NCBI RefSeq assembly: GCF_900104945.1
Contig: NZ_LT629736.1
Location: 1,736,001 to 1,800,000, forward strand
From: Halopseudomonas xinjiangensis
Lineage (GTDB): Bacteria > Pseudomonadota > Gammaproteobacteria > Pseudomonadales > Pseudomonadaceae
DNA: 64,000 nt
Direction: 5' to 3'
Under the pieces are notes generated by a model that saw only the letters and a program-made list of their open reading frames with translations, did no database searches and was not told where the DNA came from. A program made the translations under genes and the position numbers. Below are positions 1-8,659 of the stretch, piece after piece; the stretch's first letter is position 1, and every line of letters begins with the position of its first letter.

Positions 1-1
1 G

Positions 2-253
2 GAACGCATGGGCGGGATCATGGTGTATGACATCACCGACCCGCGGGCACCGGCATTCGTCGACTACTTCAATAGTCGCGAAGACTGGATTCTGGATCCG
101 GAAACAAACCTGGCAGCCGCCGGCGATCTGGGACCGGAAGGCCTGCTGTTCGTGCCGGCAGACGCTTCACCCACGGGTGAAGCATTACTGGTGGTCGGTA
201 ACGAAGTCAGCGGAACGACGGCCATTTACGAGATCGAGCAGATCACCGAGTGA
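2..253 (+). CDS. C-terminal end of a choice-of-anchor I type secreted protein (5' truncated)
   Basis: The reading frame is already open at the left edge of the window and ends at a TGA at 251-253, so only about 83 C-terminal residues are visible. The pattern [14 protein letters not shown], then a stretch with [10 protein letters not shown] and a final [11 protein letters not shown], resembles the last propeller blades of choice-of-anchor I family proteins, which are large exported beta-propeller proteins, some annotated as alkaline-phosphatase-like. No anchor motif or active site lies in this part. A GC-rich hairpin follows directly. The family name is from memory and the visible part is short, so function stays open. 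Confidence 0.6.
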   Translation, partial: ERMGGIMVYDITDPRAPAFVDYFNSREDWILDPETNLAAAGDLGPEGLLFVPADASPTGEALLVVGNEVSGTTAIYEIEQITE

Positions 254-260
254 ACGACCC

Positions 261-285
261 GGCCCGGCCTCTCGGCCGGGCTTTC
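261..285 (+). terminator. Rho-independent terminator after the first gene
   Basis: A perfect GC-rich stem (gcccggcc, loop tctc, ggccgggc) is followed by a short T run, ten bases after the stop codon of the first gene. The convergent gene ends at 304. Confidence 0.6.
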
Positions 286-303
286 CGTGCATCGCTTCGT
301 TGT

Positions 304-2571
304 TCAGGCAACCTGACCAGCAGGAACGTCCACAGCGACCCGCCAGCTGTCCTCCACTGCTTGCAGGAATTCATCTCCCCAGCGCTGGATATCGTTATGA
401 CGGACCGTCGCGTACAGCTCGCGCAGGCGAGCCTGTCTTTCTGCCTTGCCTAGCGTCAAGCCGATATACAAGGTGTCGCGTAGATCATGAGGATCATGCG
501 GATTGGTCAGCAAGGCCCCGTGCAACTCCGCGGCGCTCCCGGCGAATTCCGATAGCACCAGCGCACCCGTGCCATTGCATAGCCCCTGGGTCGCGACGTA
601 TTCCTTGGCCACCAGATTCAGGCCATCCCGTAGCGGAGTGATCCACATGACGTCAGCCATCAGGTAGTACGGCACCAACTCGCGGAACGGGAAGGCCCGG
701 TAAAAGAACTGAACTGGCGACCAGCCAACCCGCGAGAAGCGGCCATTGATACGCCCTACCGCTCGCTCGATATCTGCCAGTAGGGTTTCGTATACAGTCA
801 TTTCCTTCGCAGCGGGGACGCAGATGGTCAGTAGCGATACCTTACCGACCAGTTCGGGATGCGCATCGAGCAACGCCTCGAACGCCAACAGCTTGGCCAG
901 GATGCCCTTGGTATAGTCCAGCCTTTCCACCGACAGAACGACCCGGACGCCGCGCAGCTGCTTTCGCAGCTCATCCATCAGATTCTGACACTCAGGCTCC
1001 TTCACGACCTGCTCTACCCGTCCCAGATCGAGACCGACCGGGTGCGCACCCAGGCCGATGCGTCGCCCGTGTACCGAGATGGCCGTGGTCATCGCTTCTA
1101 TCCCGACCGCGCAGCCGTACGTCTGGTAACGCGGCGCACACGCTCGGGTCTCAAGCACTTCCAGCGGCGCGACACCGCGCACCACATCGACAAAGTTTTC
1201 CGATTGCCGTGGAATGTGAAAACCGATGTAGTCGCACTGCAGCAGGCTGCCGATGATTTCCCGGCGCCAGGGCAGCACGTTGAACACGTCAGCGGAGGGG
1301 AAGTAGGTGTGATGAAAAAAGGCGATATTCAGGTCTGGCCGCAGGCGGCGCAGGAATGACGGAACCATCCACAGGTTGTAGTCGTGCAACCACACCAGCG
1401 CTCCTTCAGCCGCCTCCGCCGCCGTGCGCTCGGCGAACAGGCGGTTCACCTTGAGAAACACCTGCCAGTCTTCCTCTCGGAATACGGCGCGCTCCCAGAA
1501 GGTGTGCAGTGTTGGCCAGAACGCTTCCTTGGAGAAGCGCTTGTAGAAAATGTCCACGTCCTGCTTGGTCAGCGCGACGCGGGCCGCGACGAGATTCGGG
1601 TAACGCTCGGCATCGACTTGCGTGTGCACTTCGAACGCCCGTCCCTCGCGCGGGTCATGTACGGACCAGGCGACCCATGATCCTTTCTGGCCATTCGCGA
1701 AAAAACTCAGCAGCGTCGGAATGATTCCATTGGGTGAAGATGGCGGCCGGCGCACCACGTGGTCGCCTTCGATGACCTCTTCATACGGAAGACGATGGTA
1801 GACCATCACCAGCTGTGCTTTGCCTTGGGCGCTGATGTCGGGGAGCTCGAAGTCCACGCCCAGCGGGCCTAGAAAGCCGAAGTGGGCAATCGCCTCGAGG
1901 ATGCCGCCGCAGCCGCTCAGTCGTGCATGAAGCACGCGGGCGCGATCGTGCGTGGCGTCGAGCAATGCCGGCTCGGACTCTCCGACGCAGACGCCCTTGA
2001 AGCCTTGCTCGTACATCGAGAGATCGTTCAGCGTATCCCCCGCGACCAGGACGTCCTCTTCCGCCACACCGAGATGCTCGACGAGCTTGCGCAACGTGCT
2101 GCCTTTATTAACGCCTGGGGGCAGTACGTCGAGATACATCTCGGCGGAAAACAACAGATCGCAACCCAGCTCGTCGACCGCAGCGCGCAGTTCATCGGTG
2201 ATGGCTCCAGCTTCGCAGAAGTAGGAACAGCGGCGTTGCTGCGGCACGGTCTGGCGCTCAAGGCCGTCGAATCCAGCCAGACGTTGAAGCACCGACTGTT
2301 CGCCGGGCCAGCGGCTTTCGATGTCGCTTTGCAGGGGATAGACCGACTGCAGCGTGGCACCATCGACGAGCGTGGCGCCGACGTCGCAGACGATGTAGTC
2401 AGGGCGCGGCATGGTCGGGTCGGATAACAGCGGCACCACCACTTCCAGACCTCGACCGGTGACGAACACCAGCTTGATGCCCGGGTGGGCGCTGATGAGG
2501 TTGTAAAGACGTTGGCGATTTTCCGGATCGCCAGCGAGAAATGTACCATCCAGATCGGTTGCCAGAATCAT
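304..2571 (-). CDS. ggpPS: Bifunctional glucosylglycerol-phosphate phosphatase/synthase (HAD + GT20 fusion)
   Basis: A 755-residue two-domain protein. Residues 1-250 form a HAD phosphatase: DLDGT at 6-10, VTGR about 30 residues later, a lysine in VNKGS, and GDTLND near residue 180. From about residue 265 it is a family 20 glycosyltransferase (trehalose-phosphate synthase fold), with YHRLPYEE, the FFHHTYFPS and GFHIPRQSENF region, SVERLDYTKGI and LRDGLNLVAKEY. A phosphatase placed N-terminal to the synthase is the arrangement of GgpPS enzymes in Azotobacter and some pseudomonads. These make the osmolyte glucosylglycerol from ADP-glucose and glycerol 3-phosphate. A trehalose-phosphate synthase/phosphatase fusion is the main alternative, but those usually carry the phosphatase at the C terminus. 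ATG with GGGAG upstream; last gene of a two-gene operon behind a MFS transporter. Confidence 0.75.
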   Translation of the reverse strand: MILATDLDGTFLAGDPENRQRLYNLISAHPGIKLVFVTGRGLEVVVPLLSDPTMPRPDYIVCDVGATLVDGATLQSVYPLQSDIESRWPGEQSVLQRLAGFDGLERQTVPQQRRCSYFCEAGAITDELRAAVDELGCDLLFSAEMYLDVLPPGVNKGSTLRKLVEHLGVAEEDVLVAGDTLNDLSMYEQGFKGVCVGESEPALLDATHDRARVLHARLSGCGGILEAIAHFGFLGPLGVDFELPDISAQGKAQLVMVYHRLPYEEVIEGDHVVRRPPSSPNGIIPTLLSFFANGQKGSWVAWSVHDPREGRAFEVHTQVDAERYPNLVAARVALTKQDVDIFYKRFSKEAFWPTLHTFWERAVFREEDWQVFLKVNRLFAERTAAEAAEGALVWLHDYNLWMVPSFLRRLRPDLNIAFFHHTYFPSADVFNVLPWRREIIGSLLQCDYIGFHIPRQSENFVDVVRGVAPLEVLETRACAPRYQTYGCAVGIEAMTTAISVHGRRIGLGAHPVGLDLGRVEQVVKEPECQNLMDELRKQLRGVRVVLSVERLDYTKGILAKLLAFEALLDAHPELVGKVSLLTICVPAAKEMTVYETLLADIERAVGRINGRFSRVGWSPVQFFYRAFPFRELVPYYLMADVMWITPLRDGLNLVAKEYVATQGLCNGTGALVLSEFAGSAAELHGALLTNPHDPHDLRDTLYIGLTLGKAERQARLRELYATVRHNDIQRWGDEFLQAVEDSWRVAVDVPAGQVA

Positions 2572-2601
2572 CTTCTGTTACTCCCTTGTGGCCGATCGCG
2601 G

Positions 2602-3933
2602 TCACCCTGTCGATCGGCGTTCGACTATTTCCTCTTCGTTGGCAGTGTCTGGGGTGTCAAGGTTGTCCGGGCCCTGTTCAGCCTCGGTAGTGTGTGCCGT
2701 CTCTGTGGACGTCATCTGGTCTTCGGCCATCATCTCGAGCGATGCGGTCGAAGTACGAACCATGGGAACGAAATGCGCCGGCTCATCGACGATAACGTCT
2801 TTGATCTTGCGCGACTGCAGCAGGGCGAACGCTGCGCACAGGCCGAACATCACGGCAAAAAACAGTGGCAGCGCGCTTGGTACGGTGGCGCTCATCAGCG
2901 CACCGGCGAGTGTCGGCCCCAATGCCGAGCCGGCGCCCTGCACCAGCAGCAGTGCTGAGCTGCCGGCGAGAATCTCTTCCTGATGTAAATGATCGACCAG
3001 ATGGGCAACGACCACCGGATAGGCGGCGAAGGCGCCTGCGCCGAACACCACTGCGCCGATCATCATGGCGTTACCATGCACACCCAGGATGGCCATCAGC
3101 AGGCCACCCACGGCCGATATGCCCGCGATGAGTGCGAGCGCCACGCGGCGATCGATTCGGTCGGAGAGCAGACCGAGCGGCCACTGCATGACCGCACCAG
3201 TGATGATCACCAGGGAAACGAAGCTCGCGATGTCTTCGGTCGCCATGCCCATACGGCCCGCCCATACCGCACCCAGGCCCCAGAACGCACCCATGGCCAC
3301 ACCGGAAAGAAGCGCACCGGAGAAAGCCACCGGAGCGACATCCCAAAGACGTCGTAGCGACATGGCTGGTGTATCGGTGATGGTCGGTTGCGGCAGCTTG
3401 GTCATAGCGACCGGCATGATCGCCAACACCAGAAATATTGCGCCGACGGCAAAAAGCGTGAATAGCAGAGGACTGTCGATGCGCAGCATCTGCTGAGCCA
3501 GCGCCAGCGCCACAAGGTTGACCACCATATAAACCGCAAACACCTGGCCGCGGCGATCATTCGGAGCCTGGGTGTTCAGCCAGCTTTCGATGACCATGTA
3601 CAGGCCGACGAGACTGACGCCCGTCAACAAGCGCAACGCGAACCAGAACCAGGCGTCGATGACGAGTCCATGCAGCAGCAGCGATACCGCAGTGGCCGCG
3701 CAGAAGAAGGCGAACGAGCGAATATGACCCATGCGCCGGATCAGTTTCGGACAGACGTATGTTCCTACGATAAACCCGAGGAAATAAGCGGACCCGAGCA
3801 GACCCAGGGTCTGATCGCTAAATCCTTCGGCGCTTCCCCGTAGCGCCAGCAGGGTGTTCATCAACCCTGTGCCTAACAGCAGCAGTGCCACGCCCGAGAG
3901 CAACGCCCCGATGGGCAACAAAATCGGAATCAT
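2602..3933 (-). CDS. MFS transporter, YcaD-like
   Basis: A 443-residue inner-membrane protein with about 12 hydrophobic segments. The early part (LGLLGSAYFLGFIVGTYVCP, RRMGHIRSFAF) and the ESWLNTQAP motif match the YcaD-like branch of the major facilitator superfamily. The last 55 or so residues are hydrophilic and rich in Glu, Asp and Thr, forming a cytoplasmic tail beyond the usual fold. The ATG at 3933 has AAGGGGG upstream. The gene ends 30 bases before the GgpPS start on the same strand, so the two are probably co-transcribed. Transport of a solute or osmolyte precursor is an inference from that neighbour only; the substrate cannot be read from sequence. Confidence 0.8.
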   Translation of the reverse strand: MIPILLPIGALLSGVALLLLGTGLMNTLLALRGSAEGFSDQTLGLLGSAYFLGFIVGTYVCPKLIRRMGHIRSFAFFCAATAVSLLLHGLVIDAWFWFALRLLTGVSLVGLYMVIESWLNTQAPNDRRGQVFAVYMVVNLVALALAQQMLRIDSPLLFTLFAVGAIFLVLAIMPVAMTKLPQPTITDTPAMSLRRLWDVAPVAFSGALLSGVAMGAFWGLGAVWAGRMGMATEDIASFVSLVIITGAVMQWPLGLLSDRIDRRVALALIAGISAVGGLLMAILGVHGNAMMIGAVVFGAGAFAAYPVVVAHLVDHLHQEEILAGSSALLLVQGAGSALGPTLAGALMSATVPSALPLFFAVMFGLCAAFALLQSRKIKDVIVDEPAHFVPMVRTSTASLEMMAEDQMTSTETAHTTEAEQGPDNLDTPDTANEEEIVERRSTG

Positions 3934-4151
3934 GGATCCGTATCCCCCTTGCGGTCTCTTCCGGTTCCAGCCTCTCCGATGGCTCTAATCCATTCAGCTG
4001 TAAGCACCTTAGCGCATAAGAAAAGGACTGGCCACCGCGAGGGGCTGGTCGCTCGCCTGATTTCAAGACGCCATCACCGTACGTCTGGTTGCGCTTAAAC
4101 TATGCGCAACGAAGCGCTACACTCCGATCAAAGGAACTTATCAATCACAAA

Positions 4152-4454
4152 ATGGTCGCGCCAACGATGTCCAGCATAAAGGCTTCTGCCAGGCAAATTC
4201 TCTCGCCCATTCTGTCGCCACTCGAAGACAGCCCCAAACCCTACGCCTATACTCCCAAGAGTCGCCTGATTCTATGGACCATGAGCGTGCTGTTCGTTGC
4301 CCTGGCGGTCGCGCTCGCCGCGTTTCTGCCGGAAAGAACGGACAGCTCGGTCTGGTTCCCGGTAGCAGTATTCGGTTCGCTCGGCGTATTCGGCTCGTTG
4401 GTCGCCTGGCTAGGCACCGACAAGGCAGTGGCGCGCGTATGGGGCAGCCGCTAA
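4152..4454 (+). CDS. Small two-helix membrane protein of unknown function
   Basis: A 100-residue protein with a hydrophilic N-terminal third and two hydrophobic segments, roughly residues 38-58 and 67-90, separated by a short charged loop (LPERTDSS). I do not recognise a family. The frame is open back to 4089. I prefer the ATG at 4152, because AAGGA at 4131-4135 is the only plausible ribosome binding site, although its spacing of 16 bases is long; an ATG at 4167 is also possible. It sits 15 bases before the flavodoxin-fold gene, so the two may be co-transcribed. Confidence 0.6.
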   Translation: MVAPTMSSIKASARQILSPILSPLEDSPKPYAYTPKSRLILWTMSVLFVALAVALAAFLPERTDSSVWFPVAVFGSLGVFGSLVAWLGTDKAVARVWGSR

Positions 4455-4469
4455 CCAGCGGAGGTATCA

Positions 4470-4937
4470 ATGGCCGGCAAACGGCTGCTCATCGTTGCGC
4501 ACGCCCCTTCGGACAATACGCGCCGGCTCGCGGAGTCCGCGCTGCGCGGCGCCAGCCATCCCGACCTCTCGGCTGTTGAAACCTTCTGGATACCGCCACT
4601 GGAAGCGGGCCCGGACGATGTTCTTGCGGCTGATGCGATTCTACTGGGGACCACCGAGAATCTCGGCTACATGAGCGGTGCGCTGAAGGACTTTTTCGAT
4701 CGCTGTTACTATCCAGTTCTCGAACTCAAACAAGGGCTGCCCTGCGCCCTGTATGTCCGCGCCGGCATGGACGGAACCGGAACCCGGCGGGCGGTGGAAA
4801 CCATCCTCACCGGGCTACGTTGGAACTGGGTCCAGGAGCCGCTTGTTTTACGAGGGCCCTGGCAGGACGCCTTTGCCGAACAGGTGGAAGAACTCGGTCT
4901 CTACATGGCGGCGGGGCTGGATAGCGGGGTTCTCTGA
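4470..4937 (+). CDS. Flavodoxin-fold NAD(P)H-dependent oxidoreductase family protein
   Basis: A 155-residue cytoplasmic protein with the start of a flavodoxin-like fold: beta strand RLLIVAHAP, then SDNTRRLAES in the phosphate-binding loop position, then a second strand and loop (AILLGTTENLGYMSGALKDFFDR). That second motif is typical of NADPH-dependent FMN reductases and flavodoxin-like proteins, where TxNxGYMSGxLKxFxDR contacts the isoalloxazine ring. ATG at 4470 has GGAGG at a good distance. FMN binding and a quinone- or flavin-reductase role are inferred from the fold; the electron acceptor is unknown. Confidence 0.75.
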   Translation: MAGKRLLIVAHAPSDNTRRLAESALRGASHPDLSAVETFWIPPLEAGPDDVLAADAILLGTTENLGYMSGALKDFFDRCYYPVLELKQGLPCALYVRAGMDGTGTRRAVETILTGLRWNWVQEPLVLRGPWQDAFAEQVEELGLYMAAGLDSGVL

Positions 4938-4989
4938 CATCCGTCGGCCGAGCCTTCTGGAATAGGTCTGTCAGCCGTATACTCCACCC

Positions 4990-5478
4990 ATGGACCGCAT
5001 ACTTTCCAGCCTCGAAACCTGCTACCAGCTCGCAGAAGCTCACTTTGAGCGGCGCTTCGAGCGGCCCCGCGTAACCCTCGATCTGAAAGGCCAGCGTGCC
5101 GGCGTCGCCTATCTGGCGCGCAATCTGTTGCGCTTCAATGGTCAGATGTATAGCGAAAACACCGAAGACTTCCTCAAGCAGACCGTTCCACACGAAGCAG
5201 CCCATCTGATCGCCGACGCGGTTTATGGCGCTCGCATCCGTCCGCACGGCCCTGAATGGCAGAACCTGATGACGGGTCTGTTCGACCTACCCGCCAAGCG
5301 CTGCCATGATTACCCCGTGCAGGCGCGCCGTTCCACTCGGTACTTCTATCAGTGCGGCTGTCCCGGGCCGATCCCCTTCACTCCCCAGCGTCACGCCTGG
5401 GTAGCACGGGGGCGTCGCTATCAATGCCGCCGCTGTGGCGATATGTTGCGTTTTACCGGACAGCAGCAGCGCGCCTGA
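4990..5478 (+). CDS. sprT: SprT family zinc metalloprotease-like protein
   Basis: A 162-residue SprT protein. The zinc-binding HExxH is seen as HEAAH at residues 68-72, preceded by the SprT-like helix and followed by GARIRPHGPEWQNLM, which holds the third-ligand region. The C terminus has a small zinc-ribbon-like segment with paired cysteines (QCGCPG and CRRCGD). Length and order match bacterial SprT, a relative of the DNA-protein crosslink protease domain of Spartan. Bacterial SprT remains poorly characterised. It is convergent with the next gene and the stop codons are adjacent (5478/5479). Confidence 0.88.
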   Translation: MDRILSSLETCYQLAEAHFERRFERPRVTLDLKGQRAGVAYLARNLLRFNGQMYSENTEDFLKQTVPHEAAHLIADAVYGARIRPHGPEWQNLMTGLFDLPAKRCHDYPVQARRSTRYFYQCGCPGPIPFTPQRHAWVARGRRYQCRRCGDMLRFTGQQQRA

Positions 5479-6321
5479 TCACGCTGCGGGCGCCTCGGGA
5501 GCATCCGCAGCGCGCCGCAATGCATGGATATATGGCCTGAGCGTGTAGCCCAGATGTGACTCAAGCCCATCTGACCAGGCATACATTCCCTGCCGGTCCA
5601 GCTCTAGCTCCCCGGCCTCCGGCACCAGGAGGATGATGTTGCCCTCCTCGACTGGAGCCTGCAGATAGCCGTCACCAAAGAGTTCTCTGAGCATACGAGA
5701 GGCATACGGTTGTCCACTTTCACCCAACTGCCATTGATTGATGACAAGCACCCCGCCAGGCTTCAGAAGACTCCTGCACTCTGCGAAGAAAGCCGCCTGC
5801 AATTGAAGACGAGACAAACCGCCCTCCAGATACAGGTCCAGACAGATCATATCGAAGCAGTCCGGGGTCTGAGCGACAAAACGCTCGGCGTTGTCCGCGA
5901 CCACCGTCAACCGTGGGTCAGCCGACAATCCCAATCGAGAGCGAGCGAGCTCGACCACTGCCTTGCGCAGCTCTACAGCGACGACTCGCCGCGGGTCAAA
6001 ATGCTCGATCAGGCAATTGGCCAGGCTGCCCCCGCCCAGACCAAGCAGCAGGATATCGGGGTTCGGACCGATCCAGAAATTACCCAGCAGCATGGCACGG
6101 GTGTAGTCGTACTCCAGCCAGCCGGGCTCGCTGGTCAGGCAGCAGCTTTGCTCGGTCTGCGCGCCGAAATAGAGAAATCGATAGGCACCGAGCTGGGTGA
6201 TGCGCAGTTCGCCGAAGTCGTCGTGGACGCTTTCGATCAGTGTTTCGGATTCGGTCATGATGAGTCGCCGGGCGTAGCCAAGAAGCCGGCCGAGGATGGT
6301 TTCGGGGTGTCGTGAAGTCAT
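5479..6321 (-). CDS. Spermidine synthase-like methyltransferase-fold protein
   Basis: A 280-residue protein with the Rossmann fold of the spermidine synthase family: LLLGLGGGSLANCL as the nucleoside-binding loop, VVAVELRK as the acidic strand-2 end, and DMICLDLYLEGG in the catalytic-loop position. Residues flanking this last motif differ from classic SpeE, so aminopropyl transfer is not assured. Many pseudomonads carry such a stand-alone spermidine-synthase-like protein of unproven reaction. The ATG at 6321 is used here; an internal ATG at 6258 is possible and neither has a strong ribosome binding site. It is divergent from the DAHP synthase gene with a gap of 55 bases. Confidence 0.7.
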   Translation of the reverse strand: MTSRHPETILGRLLGYARRLIMTESETLIESVHDDFGELRITQLGAYRFLYFGAQTEQSCCLTSEPGWLEYDYTRAMLLGNFWIGPNPDILLLGLGGGSLANCLIEHFDPRRVVAVELRKAVVELARSRLGLSADPRLTVVADNAERFVAQTPDCFDMICLDLYLEGGLSRLQLQAAFFAECRSLLKPGGVLVINQWQLGESGQPYASRMLRELFGDGYLQAPVEEGNIILLVPEAGELELDRQGMYAWSDGLESHLGYTLRPYIHALRRAADAPEAPAA

Positions 6322-6376
6322 TACTCAGCGTACCATTCCACGCTCCCGACCGTAATCATTCCAAGCAGAATACGCC

Positions 6377-7729
6377 ATGACCTCCTGGACTCCCGACAGC
6401 TGGCGCAGCAAGCCGATCCTTCAACAGCCCGTGTATCCCGCCGCGCAGGCGCTGGCGCAGGTGGAGCAGACCCTGGCCAGCTACCCGCCCCTGGTATTCG
6501 CCGGCGAAGCGCGCGAACTGCGCAGGCAATTTTCCGAGGTCACCGAAGGGCGAGCCTTCCTGCTGCAGGGTGGCGACTGCGCGGAAAGCTTCGCCGAGTT
6601 TTCGGCCACCAAGATTCGCGACACGTTCAAGGTGATGTTGCAGATGGCTGTGGTCATGACCTTCGCCGCGAGCTGCCCGGTCGTCAAGGTGGGCCGAATG
6701 GCCGGTCAGTTCGCCAAGCCTCGCTCCGCCGACGATGAAACCCAGGGCGACCTGACGTTGCCAGCGTACCGGGGTGACATTGTCAACGGCATCGCCTTCG
6801 AGGCGGCTGGCCGTGCACCGGATCCGCAGCGTCTGCTGATGGCCTATCATCAGGCCACGGCGACGCTGAACCTGCTGCGCGCCTTCGCCCAGGGCGGTTT
6901 CGCCAGCCTGGACAAAGTGCATCAATGGAACCTTGATTTCGTCGCCAGCAGCGCCACCAGCGACCGCTTCCAGCACCTGGCTGATCGTATCGACGAATCG
7001 CTTGCATTCATGCGGGCCTGTGGCTTCGATGGCGTCAACAGCCCACAGCTGCGCGAGACATCACTGTTCACGGCCCACGAAGCACTCCTGCTCAACTACG
7101 AACAGGCCTTTACCCGTCGCGACAGCTTGACCGGCGACTGGTATGACTGCTCCGCGCACATGCTGTGGATCGGCGATCGTACGCGTCAGCCGGACGGCGC
7201 TCATGTCGAGTTCATGCGCGGCATCAACAACCCTATCGGCGTAAAGGTAGGGCCGACCAGCGATCCCGACGAACTCCTGCGCCTGATCGATATTCTCAAC
7301 CCGACCAACGACAGCGGTCGCCTGAACCTGATCGTGCGCATGGGCGCCGACAAGGTTGAAGCGCACATGCCGAAGCTGGTGAAGGCGGTGCAGCGCGAGG
7401 GCAAGCAGGTGCTGTGGAGCTCGGATCCGATGCATGGCAACACCATAAAGGCCTCCAGCGGGTACAAGACCCGGGATTTCGCGCAGATCCTCGCCGAGGT
7501 CGAACAGTTTTTCGCTGTACATCGCGCCGAAGGCAGCTGGGCCGGCGGGATTCATATCGAAATGACCGGGCAGAATGTCACCGAGTGCATTGGCGGGGCC
7601 ACGCCGGTCACCGAAGATGGTCTATCCGATCGTTACCATACCCACTGCGACCCGCGCCTGAACGCCGACCAGTCTCTGGAGCTCGCGTTCATGATCGCAG
7701 AAACGCTGAAGAAGACGCGACGCCCCTAG
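6377..7729 (+). CDS. Class II 3-deoxy-7-phosphoheptulonate (DAHP) synthase
   Basis: Catalyses condensation of phosphoenolpyruvate with erythrose 4-phosphate, the first step of the shikimate pathway, in the cytoplasm. The 450-residue sequence is a typical plant-like class II enzyme: the start [44 protein letters not shown], then [14 protein letters not shown] and [12 protein letters not shown], and near the end [18 protein letters not shown]. Metal and substrate residues lie in those blocks (Cys in GGDCAE, His in DPMHGN, Glu in IHIEMTGQ). Length fits the short microbial class II enzymes. It stands alone with no adjacent aromatic or phenazine genes, so it is probably a housekeeping isozyme. Confidence 0.93.
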   Translation: MTSWTPDSWRSKPILQQPVYPAAQALAQVEQTLASYPPLVFAGEARELRRQFSEVTEGRAFLLQGGDCAESFAEFSATKIRDTFKVMLQMAVVMTFAASCPVVKVGRMAGQFAKPRSADDETQGDLTLPAYRGDIVNGIAFEAAGRAPDPQRLLMAYHQATATLNLLRAFAQGGFASLDKVHQWNLDFVASSATSDRFQHLADRIDESLAFMRACGFDGVNSPQLRETSLFTAHEALLLNYEQAFTRRDSLTGDWYDCSAHMLWIGDRTRQPDGAHVEFMRGINNPIGVKVGPTSDPDELLRLIDILNPTNDSGRLNLIVRMGADKVEAHMPKLVKAVQREGKQVLWSSDPMHGNTIKASSGYKTRDFAQILAEVEQFFAVHRAEGSWAGGIHIEMTGQNVTECIGGATPVTEDGLSDRYHTHCDPRLNADQSLELAFMIAETLKKTRRP

Positions 7730-7870
7730 CCGGGTCTCCCCGGCGCGCCACGGTCAACCACCCGTTTGCGCGATGGTGCGCCCGTTGCGCTGGATTAAGC
7801 TGTCGAGGCAAAACCGGAGTGTGTCTCGCTTTCCGGTTTCGCTCCAACAACAATATCCAGAGGAACCGAC

Positions 7871-8545
7871 ATGCTCAGCTTCATTCAATTGCGTAAAGCC
7901 GCCGTTATTCCGGCGTTGCTCGCCCTACTCTTTTCCGCTCCCGGTCACGCCACGAACCCACCGGTCAATACTGGCGATACGCTCATCGTCGGCGACTCGG
8001 TGTTTGCCTTGAGTGGTGACATCCAGCGCTACCTGGAGCAGGACCTGAACGAGGAAGTCGACAGCCACGCACGTTCCGGCTGCCAGATGATCGGCGGCAA
8101 CCTGATCTGCAGCCGTCGTTACGCCATCCCCCAGCAATACGCCAACGCATCGAAAGCCGGCATCAACACCGTGATCTTCAACGGCGGTGGCAACGACATC
8201 CAGCTCAACAGCTGCCGTCCATCGCTGAGCGCCTGCATGCCGCTGCTGAACAGTCTGGAAGCTGAAATTGCCAATCTGGTCGCTCGCATGAAGGCGGACG
8301 GCATTGAGAACATCATCTTCCTCGGCTATTACAACGCCACCGGCCAGGCCGCCGAGCTGCGCGAGATCAACGAATACAGCATGGATTACAAGGCCGCCAA
8401 CTATCCGGCCATGGGAGTGACTTTCATCGACGTGCGCGATGCCTTCGCGGGCAACGAAGCGCAATACATCGCCAGCGATGGCATCCACCCCACCGCAGCC
8501 GGCTCCCGCGTTCTGGCGGATCTGATTCTGCAGCAACTCGACTGA
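7871..8545 (+). CDS. Secreted SGNH/GDSL-type hydrolase
   Basis: A 224-residue exported esterase-like protein. The N terminus is a signal peptide with a hydrophobic core and probable cleavage after SAPGHA (residue 27). The nucleophile is Ser43 in the block IVGDSVF; the later SGNH blocks follow, with a glycine in ARSGCQM, an Asn in NGGGNDIQ, and the Asp-His pair in SDGIHPTAAG. Four cysteines in the middle suggest disulfides, which fits a periplasmic or extracellular location. ATG follows AGGAACC. It is monocistronic and ends at a strong hairpin. Substrate is unknown; acyl esters are the usual targets of the family. Confidence 0.85.
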   Translation: MLSFIQLRKAAVIPALLALLFSAPGHATNPPVNTGDTLIVGDSVFALSGDIQRYLEQDLNEEVDSHARSGCQMIGGNLICSRRYAIPQQYANASKAGINTVIFNGGGNDIQLNSCRPSLSACMPLLNSLEAEIANLVARMKADGIENIIFLGYYNATGQAAELREINEYSMDYKAANYPAMGVTFIDVRDAFAGNEAQYIASDGIHPTAAGSRVLADLILQQLD

Positions 8546-8553
8546 TCCACCTC

Positions 8554-8585
8554 GTCGGGCAGCCCCAGGCTGCCCGACCTCGTTT
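8554..8585 (+). terminator. Rho-independent terminator after the SGNH hydrolase
   Basis: Perfect stem gtcgggcagc / gctgcccgac with a five-base loop, followed by ctcgttt. It lies eight bases past the stop codon. Confidence 0.65.
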
Positions 8586-8659
8586 ACACGGCCACTATTG
8601 AGCCGGAGCCAGCCCTGCACCGATAATGCCCGTCCGCTTCATAGCCCCCGGGTGCACCA

